From contig CAIXWQ010000823.1 of NCBI GenBank assembly GCA_903923175.1, positions 1 to 37,181 on the forward strand: DNA of 37,181 nt, written 5' to 3'. Every line of letters begins with the position of its first letter. The first letter of the stretch is position 1. Below are positions 1 through 11,568 of this stretch, one piece after another. The notes beneath the pieces are model-generated. The model saw only the letters and a list, made by a program, of their open reading frames with translations, was not told where the DNA came from and did no database searches. Origin of the DNA: an uncultured delta proteobacterium. GTDB taxonomy: Bacteria > Myxococcota_A > Polyangia > Polyangiales > JADJMO01. A program made the position numbers and the translations under genes.

Positions 1-659
1 CCGAGCTGCTCGCGGAGCTCCGCGGCGAGCGCGTCGTGATCGAGCTGGACGCGCCCTTCGAGCCGCTCGCGCGCCCGCGCGTCACCTGGTCGGGCGATCC
101 CGCGCTCGGCGAGGCCCTGCGGTCGGCCTGCGAGCCCGCGCCCGCCGGCGCGCCGGACGAGGCCGCCGCGGCCGACGAGATCCGCGTCTTCGCGCAGCGC
201 ACGCTCGATCGCACGCGCGCGCTCGCGGAGGCCGCGCGCGCGAGAAGCGACGGCGCCTCGTTCCTCTGGGTCTCGACCGGCGCGGTGTCGCGTTCGTTCG
301 TGAGCCCGCTGCTCCTCTCGCGCGACGGGCCCTGCCTCGGCTGCCTGACCGAAATCTTCCAGCGACGCTCGCCGTTCGCGGCGCTCCACGACGAGCTCGA
401 CGCCCACGCCACGCGCGGCGGTCGCTTCGCGGAGGCGTCTCCTAGGCCGTGCGTCGAGCGGATCCTCTCGGCGCTGGTCGCGTGGAAGCTCGAGCAGGCC
501 TGCGCGCCGCAGCCGTCGGCGGCCCTGTTCCGCTTGCACGTCCTCGAGCACGACGCGCTCGAGACCTCGACGCACCCCGTGGCGCGCCTGGACGACTGCG
601 CGCGCTGCGGCTCGTCGGCCGGCGCCGCCCACGCCGCGCGCGCCGAGAGCGCGCCGTGA
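1..659 (+). CDS. TOMM E1-like leader peptide-binding protein, C-terminal part (5' partial)
   Basis: The reading frame is open from the left edge (first full codon at base 3), so the gene begins outside the window. A GTG at 36 is in frame but is probably internal. The visible part looks like the end of the ThiF/E1-like proteins of azoline (TOMM) clusters, which bind the precursor leader peptide and pass it to the YcaO cyclodehydratase. The supporting signs are two Cys pairs that would make a Zn tetrathiolate site: C100/C103 in GPCLGC and C188/C191 in DDCARCG (numbered from the GTG at 36). The second pair follows the typical THPVARLDDC stretch. The stop overlaps the GTG of the next gene (GTGA), so the two are translationally coupled. 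The YcaO protein and precursor peptide would lie to the left. Family assignment is by motif and neighbour. Confidence 0.7.
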   Translation, partial: ELLAELRGERVVIELDAPFEPLARPRVTWSGDPALGEALRSACEPAPAGAPDEAAAADEIRVFAQRTLDRTRALAEAARARSDGASFLWVSTGAVSRSFVSPLLLSRDGPCLGCLTEIFQRRSPFAALHDELDAHATRGGRFAEASPRPCVERILSALVAWKLEQACAPQPSAALFRLHVLEHDALETSTHPVARLDDCARCGSSAGAAHAARAESAP

Positions 660-1360
660 AGCGGCTCGATCGCACCACCTTTCCGGCCTTCCGAGAGGCG
701 ATCGCCCGCTACGAGCACGGCGAGCGGGACGGCGCGCCGCGCCGCTATCCGGGATTCCCGCGGATCGCGCTCCCCGCGCCGCGCCGCCGCCTCGGGCCGA
801 CGCTCGACGGGCTGCTCCGCCGGCGCCGCTCGCCCCTCGCGTTCGATGCGCACTCGAGCTCGCTCCCTTCGGCGGCCACGCTGGGTCGCGTGCTCGCGCG
901 GGCACACGGCGTGACGGGGCCTGGCGGCCGGGGCCCGGTCCCCTCGGCGGGGGGTCTGCAGGCGCTCGAGCTCTACCTCGCGCCGCTGGTCGACGGCTGG
1001 CTCCCGCGCGCCGCCTGGCACTACGACCGCGCAGCCCACGAGCTGCGACGCGTCGGCGACGTGGGCGGGCGCGCGGAGCTCGGCGCGCGCGTCCCCTCGC
1101 TCGTCGGCGCCGACGGCGGCTCCATCCTGCTCATGCTGGTCGGCGACCTCGCGCGCGTCGAGGCGAAGTACGGCGACCGTGCCGAGCGGTTCCTGCTGCT
1201 GGAGGCGGGGCACCTGATGCAGACCCTCGCGCTCACCGCGCTGGCCGACGACCTCGCGCTGCTGCCGCTCGGCGGCGTGATGGAGGAGGCGTTCGAAGAG
1301 GACCTGCGCCTGTTGCCGAGCGATCTGGTGCTGTACGCGGGGCTCCTCGGCAAAGCGTGA
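656..1360 (+). CDS. SagB-type dehydrogenase domain protein (FMN, nitroreductase fold)
   Basis: A 234-residue protein starting with the GTG that overlaps the previous stop. SagB-family enzymes use FMN to oxidise peptide azolines to azoles in TOMM natural products. Family signs are an N-terminal RRSPLAFD stretch (the usual RRS region), SAGGLQALELYL (the SAGGxxxxE-type flavin motif), and a C-terminal block with AERFLLLEAGHLMQTLAL followed by LLPLGGVMEE. These match the nitroreductase fold of SagB/ThcOx proteins. The length is near the single-domain SagB size. With the upstream E1-like protein it forms the right-hand end of a TOMM biosynthetic cluster. Whether it acts on a ribosomal peptide cannot be shown without the precursor. 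The next gene is convergent, only 33 bases away. Confidence 0.78.
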   Translation: MKRLDRTTFPAFREAIARYEHGERDGAPRRYPGFPRIALPAPRRRLGPTLDGLLRRRRSPLAFDAHSSSLPSAATLGRVLARAHGVTGPGGRGPVPSAGGLQALELYLAPLVDGWLPRAAWHYDRAAHELRRVGDVGGRAELGARVPSLVGADGGSILLMLVGDLARVEAKYGDRAERFLLLEAGHLMQTLALTALADDLALLPLGGVMEEAFEEDLRLLPSDLVLYAGLLGKA

Positions 1361-1393
1361 GCCGCGTGCGCCGCGCCGGCGACGTCCGCGGGC

Positions 1394-3133
1394 TCACCTC
1401 CCGCCGGGGATCGCGCCCTCGCCGCCGCAGGCCGCCCGGCGACCGTGCGGGGGCACCGCGCCCGCCAGCGCTGGCAGGGGCGCCCCGAGCGCCGCGGCGA
1501 CGCCGGCCTGCACGTTCGGCGACGTGGCACAGTCGTAGCGCACGTCTTCCAGATGGATCGGGACGGCGTTCCAGGCGAGACCACACCCGAAGCTCGTCGA
1601 GTAGACGTAGTGAAAGGCCTCGTCCCCGTGCGCGTCGAGGCCGACGAGATCGCCGTGGAGCGTGTAGTCGATAAGGTAGTTGTCGCGCGCGTCCTCGTAG
1701 ACGCTCGAGCAGAACGCGCTGTAGATGCTGGGCGACGCGAGGTAGCTCCAGGCCTCGAGGGCCGTCATCTTCTTCGCGTCGATTCGGTACTTCCTGGGCG
1801 CGCTGTACGGTCGACTCGCGCCGGCCGGCGTCTGGTTCAGACTGGGAGTGCCGTCGTCGAAGAGCAGCAGGTCGCCGTCCTTGGCGAGAGACACCGCGTG
1901 CTGACCGATCGGCGGAAGGCTGTCGCCCACGAGCGTCAACGCGAACCTCCGAAGCGAGGGATACTGGTACCAAGCCTTCGTCTGATCGCCGAGGATCCAG
2001 CGAATCGCGCCGGTCTCGTAGTCGAGCGCGATGACGAAGTTCTCGCGGCTCGAGACGATGAGCGCGTCCTCGCGCTCGCTGTAGGCGCAGGCGTTGTTGT
2101 GGAACCAGTCCGCCGACGCGCGGACGAAGGCGCTCGGGTCGTCGCCGCCGGCGATCATCGCCGCCCCGACGATGTCCGCGAGCCGCCATGTCTTGAGCAG
2201 CGCTCCGTCGCGATCGACCTCCACGATCGTCGACTCGAACGCGTGGGTCTCGTCGACCTCCAGGAGGAGGCCGTACTTGCCAGGATCGTAGTTGTGGTGA
2301 TCGGTGGACGTGATGCCGAGTCGCGCGTAATCGGCCAGCACGGTGGAGGCGCCGTCGAGCTCCATGCGGGCCAGACCGGTGCCGGTGGCGGCGTAGACGC
2401 GGTTCTCGAAGAAGGCCGAAGAGAAGCTCGAAAGCCCCGCGGTGCCGACCCAACGAACTTCGCCGTCCGTGTCCACGATCACCGGCGCGTCCCGCGTCGC
2501 GCTCCCTTTGAGCAGGATGAAGTCGTAGCTCAGCCGGGTCGCAGGCGAGCGCGCCAGAACGACGCGCGGGCTCGTATAGGCACCTCCGGTCGGATCGACC
2601 CAGGCCGCGGTCGGCACGCGCGCGACGACCGCTCGTGGAGGGCCGCCCGCGCAGTCGTAGCTCAGACCGACGGTGTTCTCGCGTCCTTGGTAGAGCCCGA
2701 AGACCGGCATCGAGAGCGTGCCGGCCGCCGGATCGAAGAACCCACGGCGCTCCAGGTAGGCGCTCTCGTACTCGGCCGAGACGGCGCGCGTGACCGACCC
2801 CGGCTTGGGCTCGATCGCGAAGCGCACGCGCTCCAGCACGCAGTCCGGGCTGGCCGCGAGCTCGAGGACGGCGAGGAACGGCGTCGCGCCCGCGCGCTGC
2901 CCCACGAGCGTGAGCCCGCCACGCGCGCCGGCGCCGCTGCCGCCGACTCCGGGGCTCGACGAGACCAGCGCGGAAGCCCCCGTCGCGAGCTCGTCGGAAG
3001 TACCGGAGCAGCTCGACAGCATGGCGACGGCGACCGCGGTGAGCAGCAGCGAGCGAGCTTCCAAGGGCGAGCCTCCGCGGTGGGTGAACGCCCTGGCGAG
3101 CAGCGAGCGCCATGCCATGGAGACACGACGCAT
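1394..3133 (-). CDS. Arylsulfotransferase (ASST)-like lipoprotein
   Basis: A 579-residue protein. The ATG at 3133 gives a long basic N-terminus, a hydrophobic segment (residues 29-40) and a lipobox LSSC at C42, so it is probably an exported lipoprotein. The C-terminal two thirds fit the arylsulfotransferase beta-propeller family, which moves sulfate between phenolic compounds through a catalytic histidine. Signs are DHHNYD (H279/H280), DWFHNN (H345) followed by ALIVSSRENFVIALD and IRWILGD, and IGQHAVSL (H412) followed by LLLFDDG. The last motif is the ASST QH...LFDNG block. The residue that acts as nucleophile cannot be fixed by eye. A longer reading frame extends to 3280 but would add a non-signal extension. 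The gene stands alone between the DHOD-like gene and the TOMM cluster. Confidence 0.72.
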   Translation of the reverse strand: MRRVSMAWRSLLARAFTHRGGSPLEARSLLLTAVAVAMLSSCSGTSDELATGASALVSSSPGVGGSGAGARGGLTLVGQRAGATPFLAVLELAASPDCVLERVRFAIEPKPGSVTRAVSAEYESAYLERRGFFDPAAGTLSMPVFGLYQGRENTVGLSYDCAGGPPRAVVARVPTAAWVDPTGGAYTSPRVVLARSPATRLSYDFILLKGSATRDAPVIVDTDGEVRWVGTAGLSSFSSAFFENRVYAATGTGLARMELDGASTVLADYARLGITSTDHHNYDPGKYGLLLEVDETHAFESTIVEVDRDGALLKTWRLADIVGAAMIAGGDDPSAFVRASADWFHNNACAYSEREDALIVSSRENFVIALDYETGAIRWILGDQTKAWYQYPSLRRFALTLVGDSLPPIGQHAVSLAKDGDLLLFDDGTPSLNQTPAGASRPYSAPRKYRIDAKKMTALEAWSYLASPSIYSAFCSSVYEDARDNYLIDYTLHGDLVGLDAHGDEAFHYVYSTSFGCGLAWNAVPIHLEDVRYDCATSPNVQAGVAAALGAPLPALAGAVPPHGRRAACGGEGAIPGGR

Positions 3134-3346
3134 CGTGCACACTCGAAGCGCGCGCCTCGTCGCGCGGGCGACGACGCGCGAACGCGGCCACCCAGCTCGG
3201 AGGCCCCCCGCTACGAGCAGCCCACGCACGTCGGCGCCGTCGCACTCGTGCACGACGCGTGCAGGCTCGCGCGTCACCACAAAAATGGTCCGAGGGACGC
3301 CTTCGCGCCCCTCGGCCCCTCGATCACGTCGCGCGAAGGCGAACGT

Positions 3347-4344
3347 TCAGCTCACGTTGCCGTGCCAGCTCTGCAGGATGTGGATGTAGTCCGAGCGCTC
3401 GTACGCCTGCGGGTTCGGCGAGCGGGCGCGGTTCATGTTGCCGCGCATCTCGCCGACCGAGGCGAACTCCTGCGTCTCGAGGAACGTCTTCAGCCCGTCG
3501 ATGAGCGCGCGCACGTGGCTCGGCCCGTTGCGCAGCAGCGAGGAGACCGCCTGCACCGCGTGGGCGCCGGCCATGATCGCCTTCACCACGTCGATCGCCG
3601 TGTGGGCGCCGCCGCTCGCCGACAGATCGAGCTTGGTCTGCGGCGAGAGGATGGCGAGCCACCGCAGGCGCAGCAGCAGCTCGTCGGAGGTCGAGAGGTG
3701 CAGCGTGCGCTGCGACTCGAGCTTCACCGGATCGATGTCCGCCTGGTAGACGCGGTTGAACATCACGAGGCCGAACGCGCCCGCCTCCTCGAGCCCTCGC
3801 ACGAAGTGCGGGAGCGACGAGTAGTAGGGCGAGAGCTTCACCGCGACCGGCACCTTCACCGCGCGAACCACGTCGCGCACGGTGACGAGCTGCTCGGCCT
3901 CGAGCTCCTGCGCCGAGCGCTTCGGGTCCGACGGCACCGCGTAGAGGTTGAGCTCCAGCGCCGAGGCCCCAGCCTGCTCGATCTTCTTCGCGTACTCGAT
4001 CCATCCGCCCGGCGTGATGCCGTTGATCGAGCCGATCACCTTGAGCTGGGTGCGCGCGCGGATGCGGCGCACCTGCTCGAGGTAGTCGTCGAGGCCGAGC
4101 GCGAACACGTCCGTGTCGGGGAACGCGCTGCTGAACTCGGGGTCGACGTGCGAGTCGAGGTGCTTGTGCGCGGCCATCTGCTCGAGGGCGATCTGCTCCT
4201 CGAACACCGACCGCATCACGATCGCGGGGGCGCCCGCGTCCTCGAGCTTCAGCACCGTGTCGATGTCGTCGCCCAGCGGCGAAGCGCCGGGAAGGATCGG
4301 GTTCGCCAGCTCGAGCCCGAGGTAATTCGTCGTCAGCGAGGCGG

Positions 4345-4348
<4 letters not shown>
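3347..4348 (-). CDS. Dihydroorotate dehydrogenase-like flavoprotein
   Basis: A 333-residue TIM-barrel flavoprotein related to class 1 dihydroorotate dehydrogenases and PreA. It starts TTNYLGLELANPILPGASPL, the typical FMN-barrel opening, and contains SINGITPGGW, ALELNLY, VKLSPYYSSLP and DLSASGGAHTAIDVVKAIMAGA, where the GG and following segment bind FMN phosphate. Its ATG overlaps the stop of the nifJ gene (ATGA), so it is translated in a coupled way with pyruvate:ferredoxin oxidoreductase. True pyrimidine-pathway PyrD is unlikely in this context. A redox role tied to reduced ferredoxin is an inference. Proteins of this type are often annotated beside nifJ. Confidence 0.85.
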
Positions 4349-7923
<3,575 letters not shown>

Positions 7924-8232
7924 GGCCGCGCGCTCTGCGACGGGCGCGCCAACTGCGCGTCGCGTCACGGGCTCTGACGCCGACGCGGCGCGTGGTCGAG
8001 GTCGCGACGGGCACGACTCGGCGCGAAACGCACTCCCCGACACCTCGGCGCACCCGAGGTCGGATGGGCGCGGCGACGGAGCTGCGCCGTCCGCGCCCGC
8101 GGCGGAGGCGAACGGAATGCGCCACTGCGAGCAAGATGCGCGAGGCGCGCGAGGTGTGCGTACGCGCACGGAGGCGCTCGTCCGAGGCGAACGGCGCCCG
8201 AGGACGAGCTCGAACGAAGCGCCGGCGCGGGC
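7924..8232 (-). other. Intergenic region upstream of nifJ, with one hairpin
   Basis: This 309-base stretch lies between the stop of the FGE-like gene and the GTG of nifJ, both on the minus strand. No convincing gene was seen. It holds a perfect 7-bp inverted repeat, ACCTCGG at 8042-8048 and CCGAGGT at 8054-8060, with a 5-base loop. There is no T-run after it on either strand, so it may be a weak terminator for the upstream gene or an operator for nifJ; the sequence does not decide. Confidence 0.4.
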
Positions 8233-10212
8233 TCAGCGTGACGCGGCTGCGCGCGCGGGGGGCGTCACGCGCGCACCGGGCGTGTCGGCGGGCTCGGCGG
8301 GCTCGGCGGGCTCGGCGGCGCAGCGGAAGCCGAGCCTCGGGCCCTGGAACGACTCCCCCTCGGAGCGCCGCTGGGCGCCGCGCACCAGCACGGGGTCGCC
8401 ATCGTCCCAGTCGCTCCCGCGCACCGCGCGGAGGTGCGGCGAGGGCTCGCCGTCGTAGCCCCACCGGAACGGCGTCGAGGTCCACTCGCGCACGTTGCCG
8501 GCGAGATCGAGCACGCCGTCACGCGACGCGCCGGCTTCGAAGCCGCCGACGCCGCAGGTGCCGGCGCGCTCGTAGCGGCGCCAGCAGAGCTGCGCGGACG
8601 GCTCGGCGTCGCCCCACGGGTACAGGCGCGCCTCGCCGCCGCCGCGGGCCGCGAACTCCCACTCCTCCTCGGTCGGCAGTCGCCCGCCGGCCCACGCGCA
8701 GTACGCCGCGCTCTGCGCCCAGTCGACGCAGTTGACCGGATCGCGACCGCGCTCCGGATCGCCCGCGTTGCACCCGGGGCCGCACGCGGCCTTCGTGCAC
8801 GCGCCCGCATCGAGGCAGTCTTGGTAGTCGGCGACGGTGACCTCGTACCGATCGAGCCAGAATTCGCGCACCGTCACGAGGTGCTGCGGGCGCTCGTCGG
8901 CGGAGGTGGTACCGCCCATCAGGAACGTGCCGCCGACGATCCGCGCCCGCCCGTCGCGCACCTCGGGATCGACCTTCGGAAAGGTCCATTCGCGCGGGGC
9001 GCTGGCCGACGCCATCAGCCAGAGGAGCGACGACGACAGCGCGACCAGCAGCGCGGCCGACACGCCGAGGACGAGCGGGCGCGCCGCGACGAAGCGCTCG
9101 CGCGTGGAGAGGTCGAGCCGCGGGGGCGCGGGCGCGGGCGCGAGCTCCGCCGACGCACTCGAAGCCGGCGCGCTCGAAGCCGGCGCTCCGCCGGTGGCCG
9201 CGAGCCGCGCGCGCGCCGTGTCTGCGGAGGCGCTCTCGGCGTCGCGCTCGAGCGCGAGCGTCCACGCGCGCCGCGCGCCTTCGACGTCGCCCTCCTCGGC
9301 GAGCAGCTCGCCCCAGAACAGCAGCCCGTCGCCGCCTTGCCAGCGGTGCGGGTGCTCCGCGGCCTCGCGACACAGGCGCAGCGCGGCCGCGCGATCGCCG
9401 CGCCGCTCGGCGAGCCGCGCCTGCAGGAACAGCGCGTTGCGCGTCGTGGACGGGCGCCGCGCGCGCGCGAGCGCCTCGGCGAGCTCGACCTGCGCGTCGT
9501 CGAGGCGACCCACGGCGAGGAACGCGAACGTGCGCGAGAGGTGGTACTCCGACGCGAAGAGCTCGCCGAGCGCCTCGCGCTGCATCGCCTCGACGGCCGC
9601 GAGCGCCTCCTCGCCGCGGCCGAGCGCGCCGAGGATCCAGCCACGCTGCAGGCCGAGCCCGCTCGCCATGAGCGGGACGCCCGCGACCGCCCCGTCCCAC
9701 CCCTCCATGCGCGCGAGCGCGGCCTCCGCCCGCCCGAGATTCACGTCGGCCTCGGCGAGGTTGATCTGCACGAGCGCGTAGTGCGGGTCTCGCGCCTCGT
9801 GGGCGTGGCGGCGCGCGAGCTCCGGCACGGCCTCGAAGAGGTCGATCGCGGCCTGGTAGCGCCCGGCGCACACGAGCGTGTCGACGCAGGAATTCAGGTG
9901 GTTCCAGGTGACGCGTCCAGTCGCCGCCTCGGCGTGGAACGACAGCGCGAGCTCCGCGGCGTCGTCGACGCGCAGCGCGAGCCGCAGCGCGTACATCCGC
10001 GCCCCCTCGACGATCGCTCGAAACCGCGGGTGCGTGCGCAGCGGCTCGAGGAGCGCCAGCGCCCCCTCGGCGTCTCCGCGCTCGAAGACACGCGTCGACC
10101 CCTCGACGTAGCGGCGGACGCGCGCAGCCTCCTCGCGCGCCACGAGCCAGACGAGCGCCCCGACGACGGCGAGCCCCGCCGCCGCGACCGCGAGGACGAT
10201 CCAGGCGAGCAT
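8233..10212 (-). CDS. Membrane TPR protein with non-catalytic FGE/sulfatase-modifying-factor-like domain
   Basis: A 659-residue protein starting at the ATG at 10212. Domains in order: a membrane segment (residues 3-24); helical TPR-like repeats (about 30-335, many Ala/Leu/Arg helix pairs); an Ala/Pro/Ser linker (340-367); a second membrane segment (378-401); and an FGE-sulfatase (SUMF1/EgtB-type) domain (about 424-631). The last contains GGTFLMGG, FWLDRYEVTVADY, GGRLPTEEEWEFAARGG, YPWGD, DLAGNVREWT and LGFRC. The two active-site cysteines of true formylglycine-generating enzyme, which sit before LGFR, are absent: that stretch reads VRGAQRRSEGESFQGPR. A structural or ligand-binding role is therefore more likely than sulfatase maturation. 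A short AEP repeat at the C-terminus comes from a 9-bp tandem repeat at 8287-8313. It is divergent from the lipoprotein gene at 10312. Confidence 0.88.
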   Translation of the reverse strand: MLAWIVLAVAAAGLAVVGALVWLVAREEAARVRRYVEGSTRVFERGDAEGALALLEPLRTHPRFRAIVEGARMYALRLALRVDDAAELALSFHAEAATGRVTWNHLNSCVDTLVCAGRYQAAIDLFEAVPELARRHAHEARDPHYALVQINLAEADVNLGRAEAALARMEGWDGAVAGVPLMASGLGLQRGWILGALGRGEEALAAVEAMQREALGELFASEYHLSRTFAFLAVGRLDDAQVELAEALARARRPSTTRNALFLQARLAERRGDRAAALRLCREAAEHPHRWQGGDGLLFWGELLAEEGDVEGARRAWTLALERDAESASADTARARLAATGGAPASSAPASSASAELAPAPAPPRLDLSTRERFVAARPLVLGVSAALLVALSSSLLWLMASASAPREWTFPKVDPEVRDGRARIVGGTFLMGGTTSADERPQHLVTVREFWLDRYEVTVADYQDCLDAGACTKAACGPGCNAGDPERGRDPVNCVDWAQSAAYCAWAGGRLPTEEEWEFAARGGGEARLYPWGDAEPSAQLCWRRYERAGTCGVGGFEAGASRDGVLDLAGNVREWTSTPFRWGYDGEPSPHLRAVRGSDWDDGDPVLVRGAQRRSEGESFQGPRLGFRCAAEPAEPAEPADTPGARVTPPARAAASR

Positions 10213-10311
10213 GGCGCGCGGAGGATCGCCGACCTGGCGACAAAAGGGTACGAGCGCGGTCGAGCGCCGGGATCGCTTTACGTCTCGCCCGACCGCCGTT
10301 AAGCCCGAGCG

Positions 10312-10881
10312 ATGCTCCGACACACCCTCGCGCTGGTCTTCGCCGTGTCCCTGGTCGCGTGCGGCGAGGCCGCCCCCAAGCCCGCCAATCCGAGCGGCGC
10401 GAGCGCCGCGGGCGCGCGCGTGGAGCCTGCCGAGATGGAGATCGGCGACGGCCAGGACGGCTTCAAGATCCACGGCGACGGCAGCATCGAAGCCCCCAAG
10501 GGCGGGCGCGTCGGCACGCTGAAGGCCAGCGGCGAGATCGTGAACGCCGAGGGGAAGTCGGTCGTGACCCTCGGCGCGGACGGCAGGGTCGACTTCGGGC
10601 CCGACGGCGAAGGGGTCGTGGCGACCATCACCGACGACGGCGCGCTCACCCTCGCGACCAAGGACGGCGAGAAGTTCACCGCCTCGATCGGCGCGGACGG
10701 CGTGGTCTCCGGCACCAGGCCGTCGGCCGGCAAGCTCGTGGTGAAGGGGGCGGACACGCCCGCGAAGAAGCGCGCGGTCATGCTGGTGCTCCTCTCGGTC
10801 ATGATGCGCAAGCAGTCGTCCGGGTCGCCCGCTCCGGTGGTCGCCCCCCCGCCCGCCACGATCTCCAGCGCCAAGCCCTGA
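10312..10881 (+). CDS. Hypothetical lipoprotein with Gly/Asp-rich beta repeats
   Basis: A 189-residue exported lipoprotein: MLRHTLALVFAVSLVAC places the lipobox Cys at residue 17. The middle (about residues 45-150) is a run of short beta-strand segments broken by DG turns (DGDGSIEAPKGG, LGADGRVDFGPDGEG, IGADGVVSG), which suggests a repetitive beta fold. The C-terminus is Pro/Ala/Ser-rich. It is transcribed divergently from the TPR/FGE-like gene across a 99-base gap and stands 100 bases ahead of another small lipoprotein. No function is recognised. Confidence 0.75.
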   Translation: MLRHTLALVFAVSLVACGEAAPKPANPSGASAAGARVEPAEMEIGDGQDGFKIHGDGSIEAPKGGRVGTLKASGEIVNAEGKSVVTLGADGRVDFGPDGEGVVATITDDGALTLATKDGEKFTASIGADGVVSGTRPSAGKLVVKGADTPAKKRAVMLVLLSVMMRKQSSGSPAPVVAPPPATISSAKP

Positions 10882-10981
10882 TCCTCGCAGGTTCGACCGT
10901 TCGCGCGGCCCGCGAAGGGCCGGCGCAGGAAGCCGTCGAACGTCCCTGGCGCCCGAGCGCCGCACGCGCGACGATTCGCGC

Positions 10982-11410
10982 ATGGTCACCCCGCGCTCCG
11001 TCCCGACGAACGTCCGCCGAGGCTTCTCGGGCCTCGGCATCCTCGCCGTGCTCGCGACCCTGGCGGTCAGCACCTCCACCACTGCTTGCGGCGGCAGCAA
11101 GCGTCACGCGCGGGACGCCGACGACGAGGAGGAAGACGATCGCCCGCGTCGCGGCCGCAAGAGCCTCCCGAAGGGGAGCGGCGGCTCGGACGACGACAGC
11201 GACATCGTCTACTTCGAGCAGGACCTCGACGAGGACGCGCCCGCCATCCTGTCGGAGTTCGAGAAGCGCGCGCAGCGCTACGGCTGCGAGACGGCGAACA
11301 AGCCCGGCAACGTCGTCGCGAAGTGCTCGGAGGGGCCGATCGTGATGGTGAAGCAGGGGCTGCACATCACCGTCGGCTGCAAGGGGATCACGCTCGACGC
11401 GTGCAAGTAG
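10982..11410 (+). CDS. Small acidic lipoprotein, apparently truncated by an amber codon
   Basis: A 142-residue lipoprotein: a hydrophobic segment ends in STTAC (C36), followed by a charged linker (DADDEEEDD, then an RRGRK stretch) and a small C-terminal domain with two Cys (C101 region in YGCETANK and KCSEGP). The frame ends with TAG at 11408-11410. It stays open for 17 more sense codons (LFQHIADTKSGNGVDRD) to TGA at 11462-11464. The codons after the TAG have the same third-position GC bias as the gene, so a recent nonsense change or a sequencing error is plausible. Function unknown. Confidence 0.7.
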   Translation: MVTPRSVPTNVRRGFSGLGILAVLATLAVSTSTTACGGSKRHARDADDEEEDDRPRRGRKSLPKGSGGSDDDSDIVYFEQDLDEDAPAILSEFEKRAQRYGCETANKPGNVVAKCSEGPIVMVKQGLHITVGCKGITLDACK

Positions 11411-11476
11411 CTGTTCCAGCACATCGCCGACACCAAGAGCGGCAACGGCGTCGACCGCGACTGACGAGGTGGCCGC

Positions 11477-11507
11477 GGGCGCGCGGGCGCGCGGGCGCGC
11501 GGGCGCC
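11477..11507. repeat. 8-bp tandem repeat GGGCGCGC, three copies plus part
   Basis: The unit GGGCGCGC repeats at 11477-11484, 11485-11492 and 11493-11500, followed by a partial copy. It lies in the gap between the amber-interrupted lipoprotein gene and the ABC transporter operon. Pure GC with alternating GC steps could slip during replication. No coding role is seen. Confidence 0.85.
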
Positions 11508-11568
11508 GACGCGCGAAGATCGCGCAGGGCGCGCGGCCGGGCGCGAGCCGTTCTAAGCTCGCGCCCGC

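Noticed and set aside
1394-3280. Longer N-terminus for the ASST-like protein (from 3280)
   Set aside because: The extra 49 residues are Arg-rich, and a proper lipoprotein signal fits the start at 3133.
8042-8060. Hairpin as an intrinsic terminator of the TPR/FGE-like gene
   Set aside because: It lies over 170 bases beyond the stop and no T-run follows on the minus strand, so it is kept only as a hairpin.
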